A DNA stretch of 64,000 bases from the NCBI GenBank assembly GCA_023512835.1, contig CM042089.1, positions 15,550,562 to 15,614,561 of the forward strand, in the 5' to 3' direction. A model generated the notes under the pieces. The model was given only the letters and a program-made list of their open reading frames with translations. It had not been told where the DNA came from and ran no database searches. A program made the translations under genes and the position numbers. The stretch is from Taxillus chinensis (Eukaryota; Streptophyta; Magnoliopsida; Santalales; Loranthaceae). Positions 35,175 to 46,000 of the stretch are shown here, in pieces; the first letter of the stretch is position 1; each line of letters opens with the position of its first letter.

Positions 35175-36155
35175 ATGGCAACATTTAGTCATCTCTTAGA
35201 GGGTATATGGGAGAAGGAGACTGCTACTGAGGTGGCTCATGCATCCAGTGAAATTCAATGCCGTCTAGGAGACTTTCCACTGGGAGAATTACAAAAGGCA
35301 GATTGGGTCACACTAGAATTTTCACAAGACTTCACTAGTGAGTTACGAACCAAATGGAGTCAGTGGCTGGATGAAAGAAAGATCGCCTATGTCCGACAAT
35401 TTGGTGATTTACTGCATTTAACCGACCTACAGTTGATAGAGACATGCTTCAAGCTGCACTTCACTTTTGGGAGCCAAGGTGTAGATGCTTCGACTTCAAT
35501 GGCATTGACCTTGTTCCTACTGTAGAAGAATATAGAAGACTGCTTGACATACCAGAAGATCACCGCAGGAAAGTTTACTTACCTGATCCAAGAAGGGCGG
35601 GACGAAGAGCTTTTACTAACATGATGGAGGTCCCAATTTGGAGAGCACCTTTTCTGGTAAACCGCGAGGGTCGAGAGCAACTATCACGGGAAACTATTCG
35701 GGAGGTTATGTCGACTACTACAGAAACAGGATTTCACCGGCTTTTGACCCTAGCCATCTACGGGTTAGTCATTTTTCCGCGCATCCTGACATACGTAGAC
35801 ATGGCGGTCATTGACTTGGTGCGGAAAGTGGTGCAAGGTTGTGATCCCACCCCGGCTATTTTAGCAGAGACCATCCGTTCCCTCTATGATCTGAGGACTC
35901 GTGGCTCTGGATAATTCACTGGCTGCTTACCACTTTTCTGCACTTGGCTGAAGGGACATCTACCCTGTGCTGTCCCCAACTTCACACCAGTATACCAGTT
36001 GCCTTACACCACGCTATTGGACATCCTACGCAGTAAGTGGATTTTGCCCAAAGGAGTTGAAGACTGGAAGAAGAAGCTACAAGACTTAATAGAAGAAGAC
36101 ATCATTTGGATCGCTCCGTGGATGTCGAGAAACTTTATGACATACAATTGTGGTG
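35175..36155 (+). pseudogene. Ogre-type ORF1 protein (DUF7745-like), frameshifted
   Basis: The first segment, from ATG 35175, has LQKADWVTLEFSQDFTSELR and LLHLTDLQLIETCFKLHF. The frame shifts near 35470 into NGIDLVPTVEEYRRLLDIP, EVMSTTTETGFHRLLTLAIYG and DMAVIDLVRKVVQGCDPTPAILAETI, which stops at 35914. The family signature goes on as KWILPKGVEDWKKKLQDL and DIIWIAPWMSRNF to about 36155. This matches the plant retroelement domain with a TxEEY-LL motif and a closing APWM. I infer membership from memory of that pattern. Its role in the element is unknown; it sits upstream of gag in such elements. At least one frameshift and one stop make it inactive. Confidence 0.65.
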
Positions 36156-36365
36156 AGTACAACTAGCATTGTTAAACAAAGGAGTACAAGCTTTCATAAT
36201 ACATTGAAGCTAGCAGAACTTGGGGAAGACAAATCGCGACAACTAGCATTGTTAAACAAAGGATTGATCCTCCATGGAAGCCAGTAGAGCTCGATAACGA
36301 ATCAATCCTGACAATGGACGTTGTTAAACAAAGGTAGTGGTCCTCCATGAAAACCAATAGAGCCC
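36150..36365 (+). repeat. Three imperfect repeats of about 80 bp
   Basis: AACTAGCATTGTTAAACAAAGG occurs near 36161 and 36240, with a diverged third copy (TGTTAAACAAAGG) near 36320. Each is followed by a similar TCCTCCATG-containing stretch in the last two. Confidence 0.65.
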
Positions 36366-36654
36366 CAAGAAAGATTGAGCGATGAACATCAAGCATCATT
36401 GAAAGGAGACCATGACACCCCATCAGGATCTCTAACCCTCCAGAAGGATGAGATCACAAAGCTTGAGACATTTAACCTTTCCCTTTCCCCTTGGATTTTC
36501 AATAAGATTGTTAAAATTCTCATGTATCCATGCACATGCATCATACATTCACCTGCACATATTCTATGCACGCTTTTGCACCTTGTGACTAAGTTTCAGG
36601 AGGAACCCTGTAAGGCGTGGACTTCTCACTTCAGGACTATCTCAATTCTGAGTT

Positions 36655-37370
36655 TTTAAATTTCTGTTAATCTCAAGGATTTTTCATTCCTGTTTTAAAC
36701 TTCAAAGGCTTTTTCATTCCAAGTTTTCAATTCCTGTTAATCTCAAGGATTTTTATTCCCTATTTTAAACCTCAAGGGCCTTTCCATTTCAAGTTTTTAA
36801 ATTCCGTTAATCTTAATGATTTTTCATTCCTATTTTAAACCGCAAGGGCCTTTCAACTCTGAATTTTTAAATTCATGTTAATCTCAAGGATTTTATTCCC
36901 TGTTTTAAACCTCAAGGGCCTTTCCATTCCAAATTTTTAAATTCCGTTAATTTCAAGGATTTTTCATTCATGTTTTAAACCTCAAGGGCCTTTTAACTCT
37001 GCGTTTTAAAATTCTTGTTAATCTCAAGAATTTTTATTCCCTGTTTTAAACCTCAAAGGCCTTTTCATTCCAAGTTGTCAATTCCGGTTAATGTCAAGGA
37101 TTTTTATTCCCTGTTTTAAACTTAAAGGGCCTTTTCATTCCAAGTTTGCAATTCCTGTTAATCTCAAAGATTTTCATTCCTGTTTAAACCTCAAGGGCCT
37201 TTCCATTTCAAGTTTTTCAATTCCTGTTATTCTTGAGGATTTGTCATTCCCCGTTTTTAAACCTCAAGGGCTTTTTTGTTTAACGTTTTTTAACTTCCTT
37301 TTAATTTTGTTTAACCTCAAGGGCTTTTCATTCCAAGTTTTTAACTCCATGTCAACCTCAAGGGCATAAC
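36655..37370 (+). repeat. Minisatellite in the element 3' region
   Basis: About eleven units of roughly 60-66 bp around TTTTAAACCTCAAGGGCCTT, TCCAAGTTTTTAAATTCC and GTTAATCTCAAGGATTTTT. It sits directly before the polypurine tract, the position known to host variable tandem repeats in Ogre elements. Confidence 0.9.
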
Positions 37371-37463
37371 AGGTAAGCAGGTAAGCAGTCCAACCCGTCC
37401 AAAACAAGTCCATCCTATCTTTGTGCATCGTTTGTACACAAACAATACACAAAGAGGGGCATC

Positions 37464-40400
37464 TATTGGACCCTAATTTATCTGGGTTGGACATATTTTA
37501 TCAAATTTAATTTTCTTCAATGCCGCCTCGATCTGTTGAAATTTTACAGAACGACGGAGTCGTGACCATTGAGCCGTAAATGCCCGATTTCAAGAAATTA
37601 TTTGAATGACCTCTAAATGCCAAAGAATCAGTCCTGGGCAATAGAAAATCCAATCCGAGAATTAACGCAATTAGCCGCACTCAATTCTGAGGTCAAACGA
37701 AAAAGATATAGTCAAAACGACGTTCGAGTCGCCAATGGTGGTCAAAACGGTAATTAACTTTCCAAACGGAACTCCGGATCAAGTCACAAACCTCATAATC
37801 TCATCCTACTCGTTGTTCTAAGAATTTTGACGCATATATTGTATATATTCGCTCCCGGGATTTTTTGACAAAAATTAAAAATAAATACATTTTTCGGTAA
37901 TAAATAATTTCAGTACAGGCTTGCCGTAAAAAAGATATCATTTTCAAATAAAATTGACATGGGGTCGCTCGCCATGACGTCCCGAGTCAAAAAATAATTT
38001 TTTCAAGATGTTTTGAAATCTGGTTTGTCCTACCGATCTTAAAAACCAAAAAAATCAGTTAAAAACCCAAAAACAAAATAATTTCCTTTTTTTTCTCTCT
38101 TTTTTCCGCCCACTCGAGGCTATGTGTTAGCCCCGGATTAGTTGAAATAAAACAAAACAAATCAAAATAACAAAAACAAAATACAAAAAAATAAAAACCA
38201 AAATTTTTTTTTACATCCTTAACTCGCTTGTCTCCCTTATCTCCATCACCTGCCCCATTGTCGTCTTTCCCCTCTCTCCTTCCCCAATCTCGTCTCCATC
38301 GCCAGAGCCGCGCCCCTGCCGCTGTGATCCCGGAGGACCACCGGACCACCCCGTGCCCGCCGGATCCAGCTCACCACTTGCCTATCCCTCCAACGCATCA
38401 CCCAACCATGGTTCAACCATGGGTTGCCTTCCCCTCTCTCACCAAACCCAACCATACCTCAACCATGGTTCTCCCATCTCGCTTGCACCAAACCCAGCAC
38501 CAATTCAATGCCAGCACTTTGTCCCTCGGTCGTAACCCTAATCGCTACACCTATAAAACCCAACCCAATGGACCTCTAGCTCTCTGGTTCCATCAATCCG
38601 TCTCCCAAAACCCAACCCCAGAATCCAACCAAAAATGGCCACCCTCCACCATCCCCTCTCAGCTCTCCCTGGCGACTGAGAAGGAGCCCTCTATCCTCCC
38701 TCTCCCCCTCGAAGAATCCTAGAGCTGAAACCCCGAATAAAGCCGCCCTTTTCCCTAACCTCCATCACCAAAAACCGTCATCTACGACTTCCATCTCCAA
38801 AGCCTTTTCCTTTTCCCACAACACCGAAACTAGATGCCCATCCTTCCCCTTTGCCGGCACACCACTTGCTGGTCACCGTGGAGCTGGACTCGATCAACGC
38901 TGCGTTGGTGCATCCATCTGCCATTCGGCCCATGGCCACTGGGAGAGAGGCGGAGGATCCTCGAGACCATTCTACTACATCACGATAGTTCAACGGAGGC
39001 ACCAAGGAGGCAACACAAGAAACACCAAAAGACGCTGAGGACACCCAGGAGGCACCAAGGGCATTCCCTTCGCCATTCCATCGCTTGGTCTACAACCAGT
39101 GCAGAGGACACCTGTTCATGCGCAAGAAAACGGGCATCGCCTATATCCTCGGTAATGTCCCTTTTCTGGTAAATTGTATGAATTTTTGTCTATGGTTTGA
39201 GCTGGTAATCTATTCGTTTGTATATGTTATTCATTGTTTCGGTGCTATGGCTGTGAATCCGAGTCTGTTCGTGTCATTGGAGTATCCATGGACTTCTTTA
39301 CACATTTTCTACTACCCTTTTTGTGATAGCGTTTTGATTCTGTTCATGGGGTTCATGTGTTTTGATCCGATGAATATCGTTTGTGTTGTTTAGGCATGGA
39401 TAAAGCTATCTATTTATGTTTGTCTTGTTTTGTTTTCTAAGATACTGAATGCACGTTTTCAATGACAAAAGCAGCAAACAAACGTATGACTTGGATTACG
39501 TTTTGTTCCCTTCAGTCTGGTTTTGTTCTGACTTGGTTTCAAAATGTATAAACACTCTGGTTTGGTTTTTTAAAACGCATGAATGCTCTTGGGTCTGATT
39601 TTTATGTACAGTTTTGTTTGTTCACTTTCTATGAGTTTCATACGTTCTTAAAACTAAAAAAAATTGGGTTTTTATTTTTTGTTCAAGCATTATCTTGTTG
39701 TTGGTTACTGGTTTTTACGTTTGTGATGCGAGCTTTTAGCGGTTGGTTGTTTTCCTTTTGTGTTTTCTTTTTCTGTTGTGTCCTCTCTTTAGTTTGAGAC
39801 TGTTGCACCTTCTGTTTTTGGTTTCCATTTTCCTTACTATGTCTCCATTGTTTTCCTTATGTTTTGTTTCATTTTTCCTGCTTATGTTTATTTGGCGAGT
39901 GAGCTCAATGAGGCTCTGGCGTGGAGCCCATTTGTTCCTGCCTGTATCGTTCTATTTCCAGTTTGGTCCACCTGTGTAGACGTGATCTATGTGTTTTTTT
40001 ATTCATTTATTTATTTAGTCTTAGTTTGCTTTGGTAATTTTGGGCTCATAGGAATTTTGTTAGCTTGGGCCTTGTAATTATGGGTTTTGTGATTTGTAAT
40101 TTGTAATTAAGCATAGTGAAAAAAAAAAGAGAAAGCAAAAAAAAGAGGAAAAAAAAAGAAGGAAAGGAAAAAGAAAAGCAGAAAAAGAGAGGAAAAAAAG
40201 TGAACTTATTTTGTTTTGGATCACACATTAGCACACACATCACTTGTTTTTATTATTTTTGCATTTAGGTTTTTTAAAGATTTTTCTAAAATAAATATAA
40301 AAATGTTTTCTAAAAAAAACTTTTCAAAAAAAAAAGTAAGCAAATAAACAAACTTTTCAAACTCAATTGTTTTTCATTATTTGCCTTTTTGTTTTCCTTT

Positions 40401-41086
40401 ACCATTTAAAAAAAAAACCTTTTAGATCATTTTAGTTTAATTCTAATATGTATTCAAAACTTTTCTAACACTTAGAGTTTTGTGTGCTTTTTACCTTTAA
40501 TGGCGTGTGATTTTAAAAAATAAATAAAATAATAAAATAATAAAAATAAATACAACTTCGACTTCATTTTAGATTTAAGTTTTAACTTAGAACAAATCAT
40601 AGGGTTTCCTTTAGGAGTTTATGACTAAATTGAATTTAACTTTCAACTTTAATAAAGGATGTAGAAATAAAATTGGACAAATCGAATTGCTAGGACTCCC
40701 TTTTAGACACTTACAACAAATTGAACTTCATTTTACTTCAATAAATGACTTAGGAGAATAAAAAGAGTAGACTTTAGGTCATATGTTAAGTTTCGCATCA
40801 CCTTTAGGCTAATTAACTTTAGGTCAAACAATTAAAACAAATTAGAAACCTTCCAATTTTAAGATAGGTACCGAAAATGCGTTGTGAGGGTGCTAGTCCT
40901 TCCTAACATGTAACCAACTTCGGAGCCCATCCCTAAGCGGCATAGATAATTTCCTTTTAGGTGATTGACCGCACCCCAAAAACGGTTGATGGCGACTTCG
41001 TATTTTTCATCACCGTTTGGATGAAGGTTGGGGTGAACCGCACCCCAAAAGCGATTTCCCTTCCTGGATGAAATCTGATGATGACA
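37464..41086 (+). repeat. Tat/Ogre-like LTR, 3.6 kb
   Basis: It starts TATTGGACCC (expected TGTTGGACCC, as at 13775) and ends TGATGACA. The ending shares GTACCGAAA, GGGTGCTA, CACCCCAAAA and CGGTTGATGGCGAC with 4150-4367. A C-rich stretch (38220-39150) carries proline-rich frames of up to 164 codons on both strands; with no recognisable domain I treat it as the transcribed R/U5 leader. A purine-rich tract lies at 40118-40200. Confidence 0.75.
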
Positions 41087-41093
41087 CCTGGTA

Positions 41094-41404
41094 ATACTAT
41101 AAACTGCTCAGTCGAAGATCCATAGTCAAAGACCCATAAGGTCAAAGATCCGCAGAGTCGAAGATCCAAAGACTCGAAGATCCATAAAGTCAAAGACTCA
41201 CCAGGTTGAAGATCCTCAGGCTTGATGAACCGTTGACTCAAATATCACCAGGGTCGAAGACTCATAGACTCGAAGACCCAAAGTGCAGTCAGGTGAAGAG
41301 TAGCGGTCTCGTAGATTCGAAGACTCATAGACTCAAAGACCCATCAGGTGAAGAGTGGCGATGTCACAGAGTCAAAGCTTGAAGGGTCAAAGATTTGAAG
41401 ACCC
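41094..41404 (+). repeat. TCGAAGATCC-type repeat field
   Basis: About a dozen degenerate units around GTCGAAGATCCATAGACTC. It is the reverse complement of the field at 18834-19430, again beside this copia LTR family. Confidence 0.8.
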
Positions 41405-41405
41405 A

Positions 41406-42443
41406 TTGATGTGAACATAAGATTAGCTAGGTCAGAGTTCGGTTGGTTAGTTGCTAGCTCTAAACTGGAGACCTAGAGGCTCAAAGACTTGACCTGAAGA
41501 TCAGAATGTCCCTGGCTCTAAACTGGAGTTGATCTGACTTGAAGGTCCAAAGGTTCTGACTCGAAGGTCTGAAGGTTCTGACTCAAAGATTGTAGCTTAT
41601 TTGCGATGTGAAGTATCTATGAGGCTACGAGGCAGTCATCTTCGAAGGATCGAAACACAAATAAGGTTGTTGTTTAAGTAAGTTGTTCAGACAACATATC
41701 CGAGCACGGTAAGTATCAGAATCAACAAGTGGACGTTATCCGAGGCTAGAGTAATATATTCCAACGATAGAGAGAAGAAGAGTGAGAGCGTCGTATATTA
41801 TCATAGAATACGCAAAGTATCGAGAGATATACCAAAGACGCAAAACAGAGAGAAGTTAATTTTTTTGTATGCAGAGAGAAGAAGAGTAAGAGCAAGATTA
41901 ACAGTGAGTTTATCTAGTCTCCTCCTTCTACATTCAATGAACAGATAATGAGTTTGGCATAGGCATAGTTGAAGATCAAGAGGTGCAAACTGTTATGTAT
42001 GTAGGAGTAGATTCTGCTAGATAGTTCATCACAGTGAGTGAGTTCCAAAGTAATACTGTTCCTGTAATTGCATTTAAAAGAAAAGAGAGTTAATCCTACT
42101 GTAATAAGGGCAAGACCCTAATGTATTAAAGGTGATAGTGGATTGGACTCGGTGTAGGTACACCCTTACTACCATGAAATAGATCACATTGATCGAACCA
42201 CATAGATCATGTGTCTTTGTCTTTCCTTTCTTTTACATATTTGCTGCAAACGTGATTTTGCACTTGACACTAAGAAATCACCCAAGCAATAACCACATTT
42301 GTAACAATCTCTCATATAAGCAACTTGCTCTTTGTTAAAAGAGTGTTAAAACTAAATAAAATAGTTTTAAGTATATAAATTCATCCCCTCTCTATATACA
42401 TTAGAGTACATGTTAGAATCTTGTTTCGATCTTAGAAATATCA
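41406..42443 (+). mobile_element. Solo copia LTR upstream of COQ3
   Basis: GATGTGAACATAAGATTAGC to TTAGAAATATCA matches 21192-22217 throughout (for example a TGGATTGGACTCGGTGTAGG block and CATTGATCGAACCACATAGA). No primer site follows, so it is solo. It ends about 590 bp before the COQ3 start codon and may contribute promoter elements. Confidence 0.8.
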
Positions 42444-42519
42444 CTCATAGTTTACCTAATGCACTGGAAAGAATTTTTAGCCAAATATACATTTTACTTT
42501 TGCTTTTACTAATGGATTT

Positions 42520-42835
42520 GAGGATTTGGGGGAGGGGGAGGGGGGTTGCCCTGACTACCTTCGAGAGATGTTGGGGGAGTGTAGGAGGAGTTAGAGGTGG
42601 CTGGATTCAATGGTAAAGATCTAGTGAGACTTGCAGTGGTCGAGGGCCACTGGCGCTGACGAGGTGGAGGCTGGTGGGGAAAGGGATGACAGGGGAGGAG
42701 TGGTGAGAGGGGAAAGTGGGGGCCGAGGGATGATGGGAAGGTTAGAAGGGGGAAGAGAGGACATGGGCAAGGAAAAGGGGGGGGGGGGGTGAATGAAAAA
42801 AAAAAAGGGCAGTGAGGGTAAGGGGAAAAGGGGAT
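42520..42835. promoter_or_regulatory. G-rich purine tract in the COQ3 upstream region
   Basis: Dense GGGG runs (GGGGGAGGGGGAGGGGGG near 42528, a G run at 42777-42790) alternate with GA-rich sequence 200-500 bp before the start codon. A promoter role is inferred from position only. No TATA box could be assigned. Confidence 0.4.
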
Positions 42836-43033
42836 ATAATTATGGATGAAAAAGAGTTAAAATTATATTTAGTTTTACTTTTGAAGGGAGTTTTTATTCA
42901 AATATTTTTTCCTTGCCTTCAAACCCTTACCAGCGCAATGGACCGCGGGCATCTTTTTTTCCTTTATTTTCTCTCTCAATTTAAAATTCCTCCTCACTTC
43001 CCACGCCTTTGCCTTCAGTCCGCAAGTTCATCC

Positions 43034-46000
43034 ATGGCGTCGAAGCTCCTGACCCAGTTTCGAGTCCTCCACTCCCCCATTCGCCACTGTCTTCAAAACC
43101 CCAACCCCGGCTCTCGATCTCCTCTGACATCTATGTCCTTCTCGTCCCCACTGATATTCAATGGCAGGTATTACCACGGCGTTCCTCCACCAACCTCCAC
43201 CGCTCTGTCTTCCTTGTCGTCGTCGCCAGAGAACCAGAAGCCTCCGTTTCCTCGTAGGACGGCATCGGTTTCGTCGTCCTTGAACGAATCCGAGCTCGCC
43301 AAGTTTTCGTCCATTGCCGATACCTGGTGAGTTTGAATCTCTCTCTCTCTCTCTCTCGCTCTATTATTGTTGTAAATGGGTTTTGTTTGATGAATCTCGT
43401 GCTTTCGAGATTTGGTGTGCTTGAAGCTTCTGAGGATTTGGTGGGCTTGAATCTCGTGTTTTCGTGGTTTTGTTTTATTGAATTTCGATGAAAACCATGT
43501 TTATGTTAAGGACGGCAAGTTTCATTTAGGGCTCTGTGAAACGTTCATAGTGAATGACCTAGCAATGTCAGGAAAAAATAGAGAAAGAGCATCGGAGGAA
43601 ACTAGTTACAATTTACTAACCATGGGAGTTATCTATTTACTTAGACAAACAATGGAGATGTATAGTAATGTGGAAGAGGTTTACTCTTGATTTTTGTTAA
43701 ATGTAACATTCATTATCGATTTGTAGTGGGATAATGCAGCAATTCTGATACGAGAATCAGGTATTTCTATGACAACATAACATACATATTATGAAGTAAA
43801 TGGTCTCTCTTTTTTTTTTTTTCTTCTGAGTTTTGATAATGATGAGTGTCTGGGACAGCTTGTGCACCTTGACTAGTCCCCTATGGCCCTAAAGTTTTGG
43901 GCTGGGAAAACCTACCATGGCCTTCTGCGAGGTAGTAAATGGTCTTACTATGATAGTGTACATGTTATTTGTTGTAAAATTGGAAATACTATTGTATTCC
44001 TCATGTAAGGTCAAACTTATGTTTTAAAATGATTATAAATCAAAGGTGGCTAGTTCGACTCCTCGGAGGGCCACCACTAGAGGTTTTCCTGGTTGTTGAC
44101 TTCTAGGCATTGTGGGAATAGTTGAGTTGGTTTTCTTTCCACAGCAAAAAATTGTAGAATTATTTTTTTAAAACAACTTCTAAAATATTTATTGTTATCA
44201 GGTGGGATGCTGAAGGGCCTTTTAAGCCATTGCATATTATGAATCCTACAAGACTTAGTTTTATCCGGTCTACTCTTTGCCGCCATTTTCGGTAGGCTAT
44301 GCTTCTCTATTCTTATTGTCAATTTAAGATTCTCATGCATGCTATCAGATTTGAGCATAGTAATGTTCAGCTCCTCTTGTTGTCAATACAAAATTATAAA
44401 ATTCTCCTTTGTTGGTCATGGAGAAATATTCATGTACTTGCAATTTCTAAATGATAAGAATGCCTCTTTAATTTCTACATTTGCATATTTATTCCCCACA
44501 TGGGGGAAGTCATATGGTTATGGATGTAATTTCCGAAGAATAAAGGGAATGATCTATTCAGTTGTTGGATACATAGTATAAGTAATGCTTTTCAGTTTTC
44601 ATCATACTGCAAGACTGCATTATTTGATTCATGTGGCAATATCTTGGAATTGGAAGTGTAAAAAGTAATTCTGTCAATGCTCATGGCATTTGGGGAGTTT
44701 GTTTGTAAATCATCTTTCATCAAACAATTTCATGACTTGAGTTACCGAATTGGTCTATATTTATTTATTTATTTAAAATAAATATTATAAGTTAATTTTT
44801 GTTAAATATTTTTAAAATTTTAAATTTTAAATAGTAGAAATAAGAGAGAAAAATACAATCTTTCTTATTATTTATATCAAATGGACGCTTACATACACAT
44901 AAATACAAAATTGTGATAACCTAACCTAGGAAATAAACCTATTTAGGAAACTACCTAATGACAGAATATATGACAATTATTTGATTGATCACAAGATATA
45001 CATGACAATTATGTGATTGAAAATTCTTTCTAATTCTTTCCAATTTCAATCATATTAAAAAAAATATATTTTTAAACTTTAATTTTAAAATTAATAGATT
45101 TAGGTTATAGTTACTAATATATTAAGTAGAATTTATAATTTTTTTAAAATATTTTTTTTAAAATAACAAGCCGGTCTGCGGTCCGGTTCGTATCCGCATG
45201 GATTTAATCCGCACAAATTAGGTCTAAACGGACTAGTCCGTTTAGGCTCACGATTAAAATGGACCAAAAATATTTTGGTCTGGTCCGCACGGTCCTTGGA
45301 CCAGTGATTCATTTTACACCCTTACTCACAATTAGCCAAGTTCACTGGTGAATGTTATGTTCTACAAAGGAGTTTCACTATATTCTCAGTAGTCCCCTTA
45401 CACCTCTCAGAACCCTTGTTGGCTGTTTGGGTGGTGGGATCACCATATTATGAACAGAGGGTCACATTTCAAAATAGATACCAAATACAACAATTATCAC
45501 CCAACCAAGTAAAGGCCAATTATTAAACTTGTTGATTAACCTTCTATTAACCTAATATGCCATGAAATATGTAAGTTCTATGCTTTTATAGGAAGTTATG
45601 TGGTAGACTTTACCATATGAAATGCATGAAACAGGGTTTTGAGGTAGTTAGAGCTCAAATTGTTTCTAATGCAAATCTATGAATGAATAAACATATGACA
45701 TGCAAATGCTTTCCAGTTGTATGCTTGTTTGGCCTTATTGAATGCATGCCTTAGCTGCTACTTGCTTTGTATTCTGCATTTGTTTTATATTATTCAAGTC
45801 TACAATGTATTTTGGTTTATGCCAGTTAGATTTTGATACTTTTCTATCATTTCAGAAAAGATCCAGATTGTGCCAGGCCTTTTGAAGGTTTAACGTTTCT
45901 GGATGTCGGCTGTGGAGGTGGAATTTTGTCTGAGGTATACATTATTGTAGTTATGGAGATATTCCGAAGTATGCTAAGATGTGCTTTATGTTTGAGTGAG

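Larger units (their letters stand above)
34503..41086 (+). mobile_element. Non-autonomous Tat/Ogre-like element, 5' LTR reduced to its end
   Basis: Order: 43 bp of LTR-end sequence with TGTCATCA inverted to TGATGACA, primer site, leader, ORF1 (35175-36155), short repeats, minisatellite (36655-37370), polypurine tract (AAAGAGGGG, 37451-37459), and a 3.6-kb LTR (37464-41086). Protease, RT and integrase are absent. The long LTR, tRNA-Arg-like primer site and 3' minisatellite are all typical of the Ogre/Tat lineage. The flanking 5-mers (ctatg, cctgg) do not match, so at least one end is not original. Confidence 0.75.

Noticed and set aside
36655..37370. CRISPR-like array
   Set aside because: Units are adjacent degenerate tandem repeats without unique spacers, in a plant retroelement.
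38228..39172. Proline-rich frames of 112-164 codons at 38.2-39.2 kb as a host gene
   Set aside because: Inside the Tat-type LTR, overlapping on both strands, with no domain or introns. Better explained as the C-rich transcribed leader.
21192..42443. A single copia element bounded by the related LTRs at 21192 and 41406
   Set aside because: The outer flanks do not match, no polypurine tract precedes 41406, and unrelated complete elements fill the interior. The second LTR is solo.
42812..43033. Upstream in-frame extension of COQ3
   Set aside because: The frame stays open for 74 codons before the chosen ATG, but this part is G/T-rich untranslated-type sequence. The ATG at 43034 gives a normal mitochondrial presequence.
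43478..43690. 70-codon frame at 43478-43690
   Set aside because: Lies in COQ3 intron 1 and does not resemble the family. The exon junctions around it join perfectly in frame.
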